From: Burkholderia gladioli
GTDB taxonomy: Bacteria; Pseudomonadota; Gammaproteobacteria; Burkholderiales; Burkholderiaceae
Length of the DNA: 64,000 nucleotides
Direction: 5' to 3'
NCBI RefSeq assembly: GCF_000959725.1
Contig: NZ_CP009323.1
Coordinates: 992,001-1,056,000 of the forward strand
Part shown: piece by piece, positions 1-9,010 of the stretch
Numbering within the stretch: the first letter of the stretch is position 1
Layout: every line of letters begins with the position of its first letter
Program-made: the position numbers and the translations under genes
Notes under the pieces: generated by a model
What the model was told of the DNA's origin: nothing
What the model saw: the letters and a program-made list of their open reading frames with translations, nothing else
Database searches by the model: none

Positions 1-613
1 CGAATTCGAAGCGGCTGCCCTTGATGTACCAGGCCGGGTTCGCGCACTGGCAGGCCGAGTAGGTCGCATCGGTCATCACCGAGCGCTCGCTGTCGAGCAG
101 CTCCGCCTGTTGCGCGCTGCCCGAGCCGCCGGTGGCCGTGAAGCGGTACTTCGGCGTGGCCATCGTGCCCTGGTTCGCCTCGACCTTCAGGTGCGCTTCC
201 GGGCCGTAGAAGGTCGAGCCGTTGCCCGACACCGTGACCTTGCCATAGGCATCGGCCATGTCGGTGTCCTGATCGTAGTGCAGCGCATCGGCCTTGACGA
301 CGGTGGTGCCGCGTCGCAACTCCGCCGAGCCCTTGGCGGCCAGGTCCTGATCGGTGGTGCCGCTGGTGTGGTCGGCCAGCACGAAACCGGCCGGCTTCGA
401 GCCGGGACGCAGCGGATGCTCCTCGAGCTGGGGCGCCAGACGCAGGTCCCACGGCGACGCTCCGAGCGGCTGCGGATCCGCGGCCGCGCCCGCGAGCTGC
501 GCCTGGGCGACCGCGGGCACGAAGCCGGGGACGGCGAGCAGGGCGACCGCGAGGCGTCGCTTGCGCATCGCGGGCTCGCGGGATACGAGCGGGAAAATCA
601 GTTTAGGCGGCAT
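1..613 (-). CDS. lptD: LPS-assembly protein LptD, N-terminal part (gene runs off the window)
   Basis: LptD is the outer-membrane barrel that, with LptE, inserts lipopolysaccharide into the outer leaflet. The visible part encodes about 204 residues: a basic leader, a hydrophobic signal segment ending in AVAQAQ, then the periplasmic beta-jellyroll start with motifs such as [24 protein letters not shown] and [10 protein letters not shown]. The ATG at 613 gives an N-terminus beginning MPPKLIFP, which matches the start I recall for Burkholderia LptD. An in-frame ATG at 568 ([15 protein letters not shown]) would also give a clean signal peptide. It is transcribed away from amgK; the rest of the gene, and by family convention surA, would lie beyond position 1. 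Confidence 0.9.
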   Translation of the reverse strand, partial: MPPKLIFPLVSREPAMRKRRLAVALLAVPGFVPAVAQAQLAGAAADPQPLGASPWDLRLAPQLEEHPLRPGSKPAGFVLADHTSGTTDQDLAAKGSAELRRGTTVVKADALHYDQDTDMADAYGKVTVSGNGSTFYGPEAHLKVEANQGTMATPKYRFTATGGSGSAQQAELLDSERSVMTDATYSACQCANPAWYIKGSRFEF

Positions 614-845
614 CGATATCGGGCGAATCGGCCCCGTCAGGCCCCGGCGTTCGCGCATCGCGGACCACGCGATCAAGCCGTGACGGCGACGGGGCGCACA
701 CGAGCCAAGGCGATCGGCGGGGGCAACGAGGGGCCGCAGGCGCGCTGCGAACCCGCGACCGGCGGGGATTGACACGGGACGCGTCAAAAAAGTCGTGGGG
801 TATTATATGGCAAGACGTTCCCCCCTCCCCCGAGTTTCCGTTTCG

Positions 846-1907
846 ATGACGCCCCCTTCCCCCGCCCAGTCTCCCGCTCCCGCCGCCGACAGCCGCCTCG
901 ATCAACTGCGCGCCTGGCTGGCGACGCACGCGGACCGCCACGCGCTGGCGCTCGACACGCTCGCCCCGGCCTCGGCCGACGCCAGCTTCCGGCGCTATTT
1001 CCGGCTCGCGAGCGGCACCGAACCCGGCGGCACGGCGATCGCGGTGGATGCGCCGCCGCCCGAGAAATGCCGCGAGTTCGTGCAGATCGCCGGGCTGCTC
1101 GCGGCCGCCGGCCTGCATGCGCCGCGGGTGCTCGAAGTCGACCTGGAAGCGGGCTTCATGCTGGTTTCCGACCTCGGCACCGCCACCTACATCGGCGCGC
1201 TCGCCCCGGCCGATACCGCCGCCGCGAAGCCCTTGCTGCGAGCCGCCATCGATGCGCTGGTGCGCTGGCAGCTCAGCTCGCGCGAAGGCGTGCTGCCCGT
1301 CTTCGACGAGGCTTTCCTGCGCCGCGAGATGGAGCTGATGCCCGAGTGGTACGTCGGCCGCCACCTGGGCAGGACGCTCGACGAGCGCCAGCGCGGCGTG
1401 CTCGACCGAACCTTCGCCCTGCTGGTGGCGAACTCGTTGTCGCAGCCCCATGGCTATATGCTGCGTGACTTCATGCCACGCAACCTGATGATCTGCGAGC
1501 CGAATCCCGGCGTGCTGGACTTCCAGGACGCGGTCTGGGGGCCGCTAGCCTACGATGTCGTCTCGCTGCTGCGCGATGCCTTCATCAGCTGGGACGAGGA
1601 GTTCGAGCTCGACTGCTTCGCCTATTACTGGGAGCAGGCCAGGAAGGCCGGCCTGCCGGTCGACGCCGATTTCGGCGAGTTCTACCGCCAGCTCGAATGG
1701 ACCGGCCTGCAGCGCCATATCAAGGTGCTCGGGCTGTTCCCGCGCATCCACTACCGGGACGGCAAGCCGCGTTACCTCGACGACCTGCCGCGCTTCCTCG
1801 CCTACGCGCGCAAGGTGGCGCAGCGCTACCGGCCGCTCGCGCCGTTCGCGAACCTGCTCGACGAGCTCGAGGGACAGTCGTCCGTCGAGGTCGGCTACAC
1901 GTTCTGA
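846..1907 (+). CDS. amgK: N-acetylmuramate/N-acetylglucosamine anomeric kinase AmgK
   Basis: 353-residue aminoglycoside-phosphotransferase-fold kinase. In Pseudomonas and relatives AmgK phosphorylates MurNAc/GlcNAc at the anomeric carbon, and MurU then makes UDP-MurNAc, bypassing de novo synthesis and its fosfomycin-sensitive step. Visible: the nucleotide-binding start DASFRRYFRL, the catalytic loop LRDFMPRNLM and the metal-binding segment VLDFQDAVWGPLAYDVVSLLRD. I chose the ATG at 846 (MTPPSPAQ) because the homology-like region starts shortly after; GTG 795 and ATG 807 are in frame upstream. murU follows on the same strand, and lptD is divergent, the usual arrangement of this recycling pair. 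Confidence 0.9.
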   Translation: MTPPSPAQSPAPAADSRLDQLRAWLATHADRHALALDTLAPASADASFRRYFRLASGTEPGGTAIAVDAPPPEKCREFVQIAGLLAAAGLHAPRVLEVDLEAGFMLVSDLGTATYIGALAPADTAAAKPLLRAAIDALVRWQLSSREGVLPVFDEAFLRREMELMPEWYVGRHLGRTLDERQRGVLDRTFALLVANSLSQPHGYMLRDFMPRNLMICEPNPGVLDFQDAVWGPLAYDVVSLLRDAFISWDEEFELDCFAYYWEQARKAGLPVDADFGEFYRQLEWTGLQRHIKVLGLFPRIHYRDGKPRYLDDLPRFLAYARKVAQRYRPLAPFANLLDELEGQSSVEVGYTF

Positions 1908-1990
1908 ATGCGGAATCGCCTGCCGCCGCGCCCGACAAGCCTTACCTCGCCCTACCCGTCGTTACCCGACCTTATCCGCCCTTGCCCGAC

Positions 1991-2728
1991 ATGACCGCCG
2001 TGCTCGATACCGCGATGATCTTTGCCGCCGGACGCGGCGAACGGATGCGCCCGCTCACCGACCTGCGGCCCAAACCCCTGCTCGAGGTCGGCGGCAAGCC
2101 GCTGATCGTCTGGCAGATCGAAAGGCTGGCGGCGGCCGGCTTCGAGCGCATCGTGATCAACCATGCCTGGCTGGGCGAGCAGATCGAGGCCGCGCTCGGC
2201 GACGGCTCGCGCTGGGGCGTGCAGTTGCGCTACTCGCCCGAGGGCGAGGCGCTGGAGACGGCCGGCGGCATCGCCCAGGCGCTGCCGCTGCTGGCCGGCG
2301 AGGAGGACCACGGCGGCGCCCGCTCGCCGGTGTTCGTGGCGGTCAGCGGCGACGTGTTCTGCGAATTCGACTACGCCTCGCTGCGCGAGCGCGCCGCCGC
2401 GATGGCCGCGCAAGCGACACCCGGCATGCACCTGGTGATGGTGCCGAACCCGCCCTTCCATCCCGCCGGCGATTTCGCGCTGGAAGACGACGGGCGGCTC
2501 GCGCTCGACGGCGCGGCGGCGCGCTTCACCTTCGGCAATATCGGCCTGTACGACCTGCGCATGTTCGCCGACCTGCCGCGCGGCACGCGCCGCGCGCTGA
2601 CGCCCTACTACCGCGACACGATCGCGGCGGGGCTCGCCAGCGGCGAGCTGTACGAGGGCATCTGGGAGAACGTCGGCACGCCGGCCCAACTCGGCGCGCT
2701 CGACGCCAGGCTGCGCGGCCGCCAGTAG
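1991..2728 (+). CDS. murU: N-acetylmuramate alpha-1-phosphate uridylyltransferase MurU
   Basis: 245-residue sugar-nucleotidyltransferase. It converts MurNAc-1-phosphate plus UTP to UDP-MurNAc, directly downstream of the AmgK step. The signature GAGRGERMRPLTDLRPKPLL-type loop begins at about residue 12 (here AAGRGERMRPLTDLRPKPL), followed by the metal-binding VSGDVFCEFD segment. The ATG at 1991 (MTAVLDTAMIFAAGRG) starts just ahead of the first beta-strand; the frame is open far upstream but that stretch overlaps amgK. The 83-nt gap after amgK and the same strand suggest co-transcription. Confidence 0.9.
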   Translation: MTAVLDTAMIFAAGRGERMRPLTDLRPKPLLEVGGKPLIVWQIERLAAAGFERIVINHAWLGEQIEAALGDGSRWGVQLRYSPEGEALETAGGIAQALPLLAGEEDHGGARSPVFVAVSGDVFCEFDYASLRERAAAMAAQATPGMHLVMVPNPPFHPAGDFALEDDGRLALDGAAARFTFGNIGLYDLRMFADLPRGTRRALTPYYRDTIAAGLASGELYEGIWENVGTPAQLGALDARLRGRQ

Positions 2729-2813
2729 GATTTGGCGGCGGCGGGCGACCCGGCCCGGCGGCCGGCAGTTGGCCGGCGCCCCGCGCGAACGCGGATGCTG
2801 CCACCAAGCCGCG

Positions 2814-4715
2814 TCAGGCGTGGCCGATCGCCGGCGGCAAGGATTGCCCCGCGTCGGGCGCCACCTCGGCCGCCTCGCGCTGCTGCTGTTGCAGCGCCCA
2901 CATCTGCGCATAGTGACCGCCCGCGCGCACCAGCTCCTGGTGCGTGCCGCGTTCGACGATCCGCCCGCGATCCATCACGATGATCTGCGCCGCATGCACG
3001 ACGGTGGACAGTCGATGCGCGATCACCAGCGTGGTGCGATGCCGGGCGATCTGCTCCAGCTCCTGTTGGATCGCCCGCTCCGAGCGCGAATCGAGCGCCG
3101 AGGTGGCCTCGTCGAACACCAGGATCGGCGGATTCTTCAGGATGGTCCGCGCGATCGCGACACGCTGCTTCTCGCCGCCCGACAGCTTCAGCCCGCGCTC
3201 GCCGACGGTGGTGTCGTAACCCATCGGCAGGCTCTCGACGAAGGCGTGGATATGGGCCGCGCGCGCGGCCGCGATCACTTCCTCGCGGGTGGCGCTGGGA
3301 CGGCCGTAGGCGATGTTGTAGTGGATCGAGTCGTTGAACAGCACGGTGTCCTGCGGCACGATGCCGATCGCCGCGCGCAGCGAATCCTGGCTCACGTCGC
3401 GCAGGTCCTGGCCGTCGATCAGGATCGCGCCGCCACCGTCGCGGTCGAGATCGTAGAAGCGGAACAGCAGGCGCGAGAGCGTCGACTTGCCCGAACCGCT
3501 GTGGCCGACCACCGCCGTGGTGGTGCCCGCCTCGATCGTGAAGCTCACGTCGTGCAGGATCTGCCGCGCCGGCTCGTAGGAGAAATCCACGTGCTCGAAG
3601 CGCACCTGCGCGCCGCGCACCGCCAGCGCCGGCGCGCCGGGCGCATCGGCCACCTCCTGCGGCGCCGACAGCAGCACGAACATGCGGTCCATGTCGGTCA
3701 GGCTCTGCTTGAGCTCGCGATAGACGATGCCCAGGAAGTTCAGCGGGATGTAGAGCTGCAGCATGAAGGTGTTGATCAGCACCAGGTCGCCGAGCGTGAG
3801 CCGCCCCGCCAGCACGCCCTGGGTGGCACGCCAGAGGATCAGCACCAGGCCCACGCCGATGATGGTCTGCTGTCCGAAATTGAGCAGCGACAGCGAGCGC
3901 TGCGAGCGGATCGCGGCCTGCCGGTAGCGCTGCAGGTTCTCGTCGTAGCGGCGCGCCTCCCAGTCCTCGTTGCCGAAGTACTTGACCGTCTCGTAGTTGA
4001 TCAGCGAATCGATCGCGCGCGAATTGGCGCGCGAGTCGAGCTCGTTCATGGTGCGCCGGAAATGCGTGCGCCACTCGGTGACCTTGATGGTGAACACCAC
4101 GTAGGCGGCCAGCGCGCCGAGCGTGATCACCGCGTACCAGGCGTCGTACTTGACCACGAAGAAGCCCAGCACCAGCCCGACCTCGATCAGGGTCGGCAGG
4201 ATGCTGTAGAGCGAGTAGGAGATCAGTTGCTGGATGCCGCGCGTGCCGCGCTCGATATCGCGCGACATGCCGCCGGTCTGCCGCTCGAGGTGGAAGCGCA
4301 GCGACAGCCCGTGCAGATGCCGGAACACCTGCAGCGCGAGCTGGCGCACCGCGCTCTCGGTGACCTTGGCGAACAGCATCTCGCGCAGCTCGGTGAACAG
4401 CGAGGTGGACAGCCGCACCAGCGCATAGGCCACCACCAGCAAGCCCAGCCCGCCCGCCAGCACCAGCGGCGCCGACTGCTCGGCGCGACCCAGCGCCTGC
4501 AGGTGCTGCACGGAGGAAAGCCCGTCGACGATCCGCTTCATCACGATCGGCACGCCCAGGTTGGCCAGCTTAGCGCCGATCAGGCAGGACAGCGCGAGCA
4601 GCACGCGGCCCTTGTAGGTGCTCAGGTAGGGCAGCAGCGAACGGATCGTCTGCCAGTCGTTGCGGGGCCCGGAGGCGGCCGGCGCGGGCTCGGGGGAAGC
4701 AGGGAAGCGGCGCAT
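2814..4715 (-). CDS. ABC exporter, Atm1/HMT1-type fused permease-ATPase
   Basis: 633-residue half-transporter: an N-terminal six-helix transmembrane domain (about residues 25-330), then an ATPase domain with Walker A (GHSGSGKST), Q-loop, signature LSGGEKQ and Walker B (ILVFDEATSALD). Its sequence style (DWQTIRSLLPYL, NYETVKYFGNE, DMDRMFVLL) is that of the Atm1/HMT1 branch, which exports glutathione-linked sulfur or metal species; the substrate here is inferred, not shown. The ATG at 4715 (MRRFPASPEP) is chosen; ATG 4733 and more distal starts are in frame. It converges on murU and is divergent from the thioesterase gene. Confidence 0.85.
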   Translation of the reverse strand: MRRFPASPEPAPAASGPRNDWQTIRSLLPYLSTYKGRVLLALSCLIGAKLANLGVPIVMKRIVDGLSSVQHLQALGRAEQSAPLVLAGGLGLLVVAYALVRLSTSLFTELREMLFAKVTESAVRQLALQVFRHLHGLSLRFHLERQTGGMSRDIERGTRGIQQLISYSLYSILPTLIEVGLVLGFFVVKYDAWYAVITLGALAAYVVFTIKVTEWRTHFRRTMNELDSRANSRAIDSLINYETVKYFGNEDWEARRYDENLQRYRQAAIRSQRSLSLLNFGQQTIIGVGLVLILWRATQGVLAGRLTLGDLVLINTFMLQLYIPLNFLGIVYRELKQSLTDMDRMFVLLSAPQEVADAPGAPALAVRGAQVRFEHVDFSYEPARQILHDVSFTIEAGTTTAVVGHSGSGKSTLSRLLFRFYDLDRDGGGAILIDGQDLRDVSQDSLRAAIGIVPQDTVLFNDSIHYNIAYGRPSATREEVIAAARAAHIHAFVESLPMGYDTTVGERGLKLSGGEKQRVAIARTILKNPPILVFDEATSALDSRSERAIQQELEQIARHRTTLVIAHRLSTVVHAAQIIVMDRGRIVERGTHQELVRAGGHYAQMWALQQQQREAAEVAPDAGQSLPPAIGHA

Positions 4716-4889
4716 TGGGGGGACGATGCGCATGCCGTCGGCTCGACGCCGGGCACGCACTTTCTCGTACAATTTCAGAATCCTGCATTGTCGCAGAAGC
4801 CGGTTCGCGCCGCTGTCCACCGGGCGCGGCGCCCCGGTCCGTCATCGGGCGCCCGCCAGGCGAGCGCCCCAGCCAGTGGAACCCCAGCC

Positions 4890-5288
4890 ATGACCGATTC
4901 GTCGCCGCAACTCCCGCAACTGCAGCCCGCGCTGCGCGTGGTCCCGCAACCGTCCGATGCGAACGTGCACGGCGACGTGTTCGGCGGCTGGATCATGTCC
5001 CAGGTCGACATCGCCGGCTCGATCCCGGCCAGCCGGCGCGCCAACGGGCGGGTCGCCACCATCGCCGTCAATTCCTTCCTGTTCAAGCAGCCGGTGTTCG
5101 TCGGCGATCTGGTCAGCTTCTACGCAAACATCGTCAAGACCGGCAATACCTCGATCACGATCGGCGTCGAGGTCTATGCGCAGCGCATGGGCCTGGCCGG
5201 CGAGGTGGTCAAGGTGACCGAGGCGACGCTGACCTATGTCGCCACCGATTCGGAGCGCCGTCCGCGCGCCCTGCCGCCCGTCGCCTGA
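4890..5288 (+). CDS. Acyl-CoA thioesterase, YciA-like hotdog fold
   Basis: 132-residue single hotdog domain with the motif NVHGDVFGGWIMSQVDIAG (about residues 26-44), in which the Asp is the catalytic residue of the YciA/BFIT-type hexameric thioesterases that hydrolyse a broad range of acyl-CoAs in the cytoplasm. Length matches YciA proteins. The ATG at 4890 follows the non-coding region shared with the divergent ABC exporter. It ends 42 nt before a convergent gene. Confidence 0.88.
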   Translation: MTDSSPQLPQLQPALRVVPQPSDANVHGDVFGGWIMSQVDIAGSIPASRRANGRVATIAVNSFLFKQPVFVGDLVSFYANIVKTGNTSITIGVEVYAQRMGLAGEVVKVTEATLTYVATDSERRPRALPPVA

Positions 5289-5330
5289 AGCCGCGGGGTC
5301 GCCGGGACCCTCCCGCCCCGGCCGCGGCGC
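5289..5330. terminator. GC-rich hairpin between convergent genes
   Basis: The 42-nt spacer between two convergent stop codons can fold with GCCGCGG at its left edge pairing with CCGCGGC at its right edge. There is no T-run, so intrinsic termination is only suggested. Confidence 0.35.
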
Positions 5331-5852
5331 TCAGGCGCCGGCCAGCCCGAATTCGCGCATCGCCGGCACGAAGTCGTGATTGAGCTTGGGCTTGCGCGAC
5401 AGCTTGGCCAGCACGTATCGCTCGAAACCGCCGAGCGCCGCCCATTGCGCGGGCGACGGCACCGGCAGCGCGGCCAACGCGCACTGCGCCGCGAGCGCGG
5501 CCGGCGGCGCCCCGAGCGACTGCCAGGCGGGCGCCGGCTCGGGCGCGAAGACCTCGGCCTCGCCGCAACCATGTGTGCGCAGCATCTCGGCCAGGGCCTG
5601 GCTGAAGCCCACCTCGCCCGGCGACGGCTCGGGACTTTCCCTGTCGGCAGCCATGTCCGGATCGACCGGGACGTCGGCCGGAAAGCGCGCCAGCAGCTTG
5701 CGATCCTCGATCGGCAGCAACTGCCATTGATCGAGCGAGATCCGCAGCCCGCCACGATCCAGGTGGAAGCGCACGATCATCGGGATGTAGGTGAAATCCT
5801 CCGACGAATCGATTTCGAAGGCGAACAGCAAGGGAGCGTCGCTGAGGGACAT
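5331..5852 (-). CDS. Nitrate reductase-associated protein family (NarM-like)
   Basis: 173 residues. The N-terminal half (FAFEIDSSEDFTYIPMIVRF, then LDRGGLRISLDQWQLLPIEDRKLLARFP) resembles the Pfam nitrate-reductase-associated family, known from NarM of cyanobacterial assimilatory nitrate reductase. It has no signal peptide or membrane segment. The central region is rich in Ala/Pro. It is divergent from fdhD, whose product sulfurates molybdenum-dependent formate dehydrogenase, so both neighbours touch molybdoenzymes. The family assignment comes from remembered motifs; the function here is inferred. Confidence 0.6.
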   Translation of the reverse strand: MSLSDAPLLFAFEIDSSEDFTYIPMIVRFHLDRGGLRISLDQWQLLPIEDRKLLARFPADVPVDPDMAADRESPEPSPGEVGFSQALAEMLRTHGCGEAEVFAPEPAPAWQSLGAPPAALAAQCALAALPVPSPAQWAALGGFERYVLAKLSRKPKLNHDFVPAMREFGLAGA

Positions 5853-5971
5853 GGCGCGTCTGGAGCTCGTGAGCGGTGGCGGGGGCCGGCGAAAATCGCC
5901 GCGATCCGGTATTGTAGAACCCGTCCGCGCGAGCCCGCTCGCCGGCCCCGCCGAACCCGCAGGAGCCCGCC

Positions 5972-6802
5972 TTGAATTCCTCCCCCATCGATACCCACGA
6001 ACCGAGCGGCAGCGTCGAAGTCGCGATCTCGCGCCATCGCGGCGGCGAGATCTCCGCCACCGCCGACCAGGTCGGCCAGGAATGGCCGGTCGCGCTGGTG
6101 TTCAACGGCATCTCGCACGCGGTGATGATGTGCACGCCGCGCGACCTGGAGGCGTTCGCGGTCGGTTTCGCGATTTCGGAAGGGATCGTCACGCGCGGTG
6201 CCGATATCAAGGACATCGAGGTGGTGCTGCATACCGAGGCAGCGATCCCGCACGCGGAAGTGCATCTCGAGGTGGTGCAGCAGGCCTTCGCCGCCCTCAA
6301 GGACCGGCGCCGCGCGCTGGCCGGGCGCACCGGCTGCGGCGTATGCGGGATCGAGAGCATCGACCTGCTCGACCTGGCGCCCGAGCGGGTGCCCGTCACC
6401 GGTTTCCTCGAACGGCTCGCGCCCGATGCGCTGGCCCAGGCGGCGCGCGCGCTGCCCGCTCACCAGGCGCTGACGCGGCTCACCGGCGGCCTGCACGCCG
6501 CGGCCTGGTGCGACGCCAGCGGCGCGATCCAGGCCGCGTTCGAGGATGTCGGCCGCCACAACGCATTGGACAAGCTGATCGGCGAGCTGGTGCTCAAGCG
6601 AGCCGACCTGACCGACGGCTTCGTGTTCCTGTCGAGCCGCGCGAGCTACGAACTGGTGCGCAAGGCGGCCCGGGTCGGCATTCCGCTGGTAGCGACGATC
6701 TCGGCGCCCTCCTCGCTGGCGATCGCGATCGCGAAGGAAGCGGGCCTGCGCCTGGTCAGCTTCTGCCGCGAATCGGGCTACGTCGATTACGGCACGGCCT
6801 GA
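5972..6802 (+). CDS. fdhD: Formate dehydrogenase accessory sulfurtransferase FdhD
   Basis: 276 residues. FdhD transfers sulfur from IscS to the bis-MGD molybdenum cofactor before insertion into formate dehydrogenase. The two essential cysteines are present in the CGVCG motif (Cys122 and Cys125), with EDVGRHNALDKLIG and the C-terminal FCRESGYVDYG also family-typical. The start is TTG at 5972, decided by an AGGAG ribosome-binding site about 8 nt upstream and by the absence of a later in-frame ATG before conserved sequence. No formate dehydrogenase structural gene is in the window. Confidence 0.92.
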   Translation: MNSSPIDTHEPSGSVEVAISRHRGGEISATADQVGQEWPVALVFNGISHAVMMCTPRDLEAFAVGFAISEGIVTRGADIKDIEVVLHTEAAIPHAEVHLEVVQQAFAALKDRRRALAGRTGCGVCGIESIDLLDLAPERVPVTGFLERLAPDALAQAARALPAHQALTRLTGGLHAAAWCDASGAIQAAFEDVGRHNALDKLIGELVLKRADLTDGFVFLSSRASYELVRKAARVGIPLVATISAPSSLAIAIAKEAGLRLVSFCRESGYVDYGTA

Positions 6803-6868
6803 GCGTCGCGCGATCAAGCGGCCGCGCGCGACGCCGAGCAGGCACGACCACCGGGCCTGAAGGCCCGG
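6803..6868. terminator. Two GC hairpins between fdhD and the enoyl-CoA hydratase gene
   Basis: Immediately after the fdhD stop, GCGTCGCGCG (6803-6812) pairs perfectly with CGCGCGACGC (6825-6834). A second stem, CCGGGCCT (6851-6858) with AGGCCCGG (6861-6868), lies just beyond the stop of the convergent gene. Neither has a T-run; a bidirectional terminator is plausible. Confidence 0.4.
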
Positions 6869-6880
6869 CCGCAGCCTTGT

Positions 6881-7648
6881 TCAGTCGAACTGACGAAAGT
6901 CCGGCTTGCGCTTCTCGAAGAAGGCGCTGATCGCCTCGCGCGCTTCCGGCGCGCGCAACATCTCGCCGAAATGCCTCGCCTCCTCCTCCATGCGCGCGGC
7001 CACCTCGATATTGCTGCCGGTGCGCTTCATCAGCGCCTTGGTCACACGCAGCGACGATGCCGGCAGGGCGGCCAGCTTCTGCGCCTGGGCGAGCGCGAAG
7101 GCGTCGAGTTCGGCGGCCGGCAGCACGCGGTTGACGATGCCGATCCGATGCGCCTCCAGCGCGTCGAAGGCCTCGCCGAGCATCAGCTTCTCGGCCGCGA
7201 CCTGGTGGCCCGTCAGGCGCGCCAGCAAGAGGCTCGAAGCCGCCTCGGGGCACAGCCCGAGCTGGGTGAACGGCAGCGACAGCTTGGCCGTGTCGGCCGC
7301 GTAGACCAGGTCGCAATGCAGCAGCATGGTCACGCCCACGCCCACCGCGATGCCCGGCACCGCCGCGACGATCGGCTTGGCCGCCGTGCTGATGCGGTTC
7401 AGGAACTGGAACACCGGCGCATCGGGCGTGTTCGGCGGGACCTTCATGAAGTCTTCCAGGTCGTTGCCAGCGCTGAAATTGCCCTCGCTGCCGCGAATCA
7501 GGATCGCGCGCACGGCGCTGTCCTCCTGGGCCGAGGCGAGCGCGTCGGCCATCGCCTGGTACATCGCCGCGGTGATCGCGTTCTTCTTGGCGGGGCGCGC
7601 GATCGTGATCGTCAGGACGCCGTTCGCGACGTCGGTCTGGATATCCAT
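6881..7648 (-). CDS. Enoyl-CoA hydratase/isomerase family protein
   Basis: 255-residue crotonase-fold enzyme. The oxyanion-hole segments are visible (GNFSAGNDLEDF near residue 55 and AAVPGIAVGVGVTMLLHCDL near 97). The second helix region reads FTQLGLCPEAASSLLL; the position of the usual catalytic Glu in classical hydratases is not obviously filled, so it may be an isomerase or a specialised hydratase. It is the last gene of the beta-oxidation operon, 89 nt after the thiolase gene. The ATG at 7648 follows a GAGACGG-type ribosome-binding site. Confidence 0.88.
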   Translation of the reverse strand: MDIQTDVANGVLTITIARPAKKNAITAAMYQAMADALASAQEDSAVRAILIRGSEGNFSAGNDLEDFMKVPPNTPDAPVFQFLNRISTAAKPIVAAVPGIAVGVGVTMLLHCDLVYAADTAKLSLPFTQLGLCPEAASSLLLARLTGHQVAAEKLMLGEAFDALEAHRIGIVNRVLPAAELDAFALAQAQKLAALPASSLRVTKALMKRTGSNIEVAARMEEEARHFGEMLRAPEAREAISAFFEKRKPDFRQFD

Positions 7649-7737
7649 CTCACCGTCTCCTCAACTTCTGGCTCGATAAAAAAAGCGGTGCGCGAGCGAG
7701 CTGCCCGCGCACCGCCGTCATCGGGTGCGTGACCCGC

Positions 7738-8937
7738 TTACAGCCGTTCGATGATGCCGGCGGCGCCCATCCCGGTGCCGACGCACATCGTGACCATCCC
7801 GTACTTCAGGTTGCGGCGACGCAGCGCGTGCACCACGGTGGCCGCGCGGATCGCGCCGGTCGCGCCCAGCGGGTGGCCCAGCGCGATCGCGCCGCCCATC
7901 GGGTTGACCTTCGAGGGATCGAGGCCGAGATCGCGGATCACGGCCAGCGACTGCGCCGCGAAGGCCTCGTTCAGCTCGATCCAGTCGAGATCGTCCTGCT
8001 TGAGGCCGGCGGCCTTCAGCGCGGCGGGGATCGCCTCCTTCGGGCCGATGCCCATGATCTCGGGCGGCACGCCACGCACCGCGAAGCTCACGAAGCGCGC
8101 CAGCGGCGTGAGGTTGAACTGCTTGAGCACCTTCTCCGAGACCACGATCAGCGCGCCGGCGCCGTCCGAGGTCTGCGAGCTGTTGCCGGCCGTCACCGAG
8201 CCCTTGTTGGCGAACACCGTGCGCAGCTTGGCCAGGCCTTCGGGCGAAGTGTCGGCGCGCGGGCCTTCGTCGAGCTTGAGCTCGCGCGTGCGGATCTCGA
8301 CCTCGCCGGTGGCCAGGTTCGGGAAACGCTCGGTGATCGTGTAGGGCGAGATCTCGTCGTTGAATTCGCCGGCTTCCTGCGCGGCGAAGGCCTTGCGGTG
8401 CGATTCCACCGAGAACGCGTCCTGGTCCTCGCGGCTCACCTTCCACTGCTCGGCCACGCGCTCGGCGGTCAGGCCCATGCCGTAGGCGATGCCGACGTCC
8501 TCGTTGCGGTCGAAGATATGCGGCGACAGCGAGGGCTTGTTGCCCATCATCGGCACCATGCTCATCGATTCGCAGCCGCCGGCGATCAGCGCGTCCGACT
8601 CGCCCACGCGGATGCGGTCCGCCGCCATCGCCAGCGCGGTGATGCCGGAGGCGCAGAAGCGGTTGACCGTGACGCCGCCGACCGTGTTCGGCAGGCCCGC
8701 CAGCAGCGCGCCCATGCGCGCCACGTTGAGGCCCTGCTCGGCCTCGGGGATCGCGCAGCCGACGATGGCGTCCTCGATCAGCTTGGTGTCGAGGCCCGGC
8801 ACCTGCGAGACCGCCGACTTGATCGCGTGGACCAGCAGCTCGTCCGGCCGGGTGTTCTTGAACGCGCCGCGCGGCGCCTTGCCGATCGGCGTGCGGCTGG
8901 CGGCGACGATGTATGCGTCTTGCAACTGTTTGCTCAT
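7738..8937 (-). CDS. Acetyl-CoA C-acyltransferase (thiolase, FadA-like)
   Basis: 399-residue thiolase that performs the last step of fatty-acid beta-oxidation, cleaving 3-ketoacyl-CoA to acetyl-CoA and a shortened acyl-CoA. The nucleophile Cys95 lies in VNRFCASG, the GHPLG histidine is near residue 355, and the second cysteine is in MCVGTGMGAAG near the C-terminus. It lies between the two-domain dehydrogenase gene (73 nt upstream) and the hydratase gene on the same strand, consistent with one polycistronic mRNA. Confidence 0.93.
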   Translation of the reverse strand: MSKQLQDAYIVAASRTPIGKAPRGAFKNTRPDELLVHAIKSAVSQVPGLDTKLIEDAIVGCAIPEAEQGLNVARMGALLAGLPNTVGGVTVNRFCASGITALAMAADRIRVGESDALIAGGCESMSMVPMMGNKPSLSPHIFDRNEDVGIAYGMGLTAERVAEQWKVSREDQDAFSVESHRKAFAAQEAGEFNDEISPYTITERFPNLATGEVEIRTRELKLDEGPRADTSPEGLAKLRTVFANKGSVTAGNSSQTSDGAGALIVVSEKVLKQFNLTPLARFVSFAVRGVPPEIMGIGPKEAIPAALKAAGLKQDDLDWIELNEAFAAQSLAVIRDLGLDPSKVNPMGGAIALGHPLGATGAIRAATVVHALRRRNLKYGMVTMCVGTGMGAAGIIERL

Positions 8938-9010
8938 TTGTGGCTCCTGTCGGCCGGCGGCGGCGCGCTCGCGCCCGTGCCGGCCTCATGCAAGGTTGTT
9001 CGCGATCCGC

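Noticed and set aside
769..806. TTGACA (769-774) and TATTAT (801-806) as the amgK promoter
   Set aside because: The 26-nt spacing is too long for a sigma-70 promoter.
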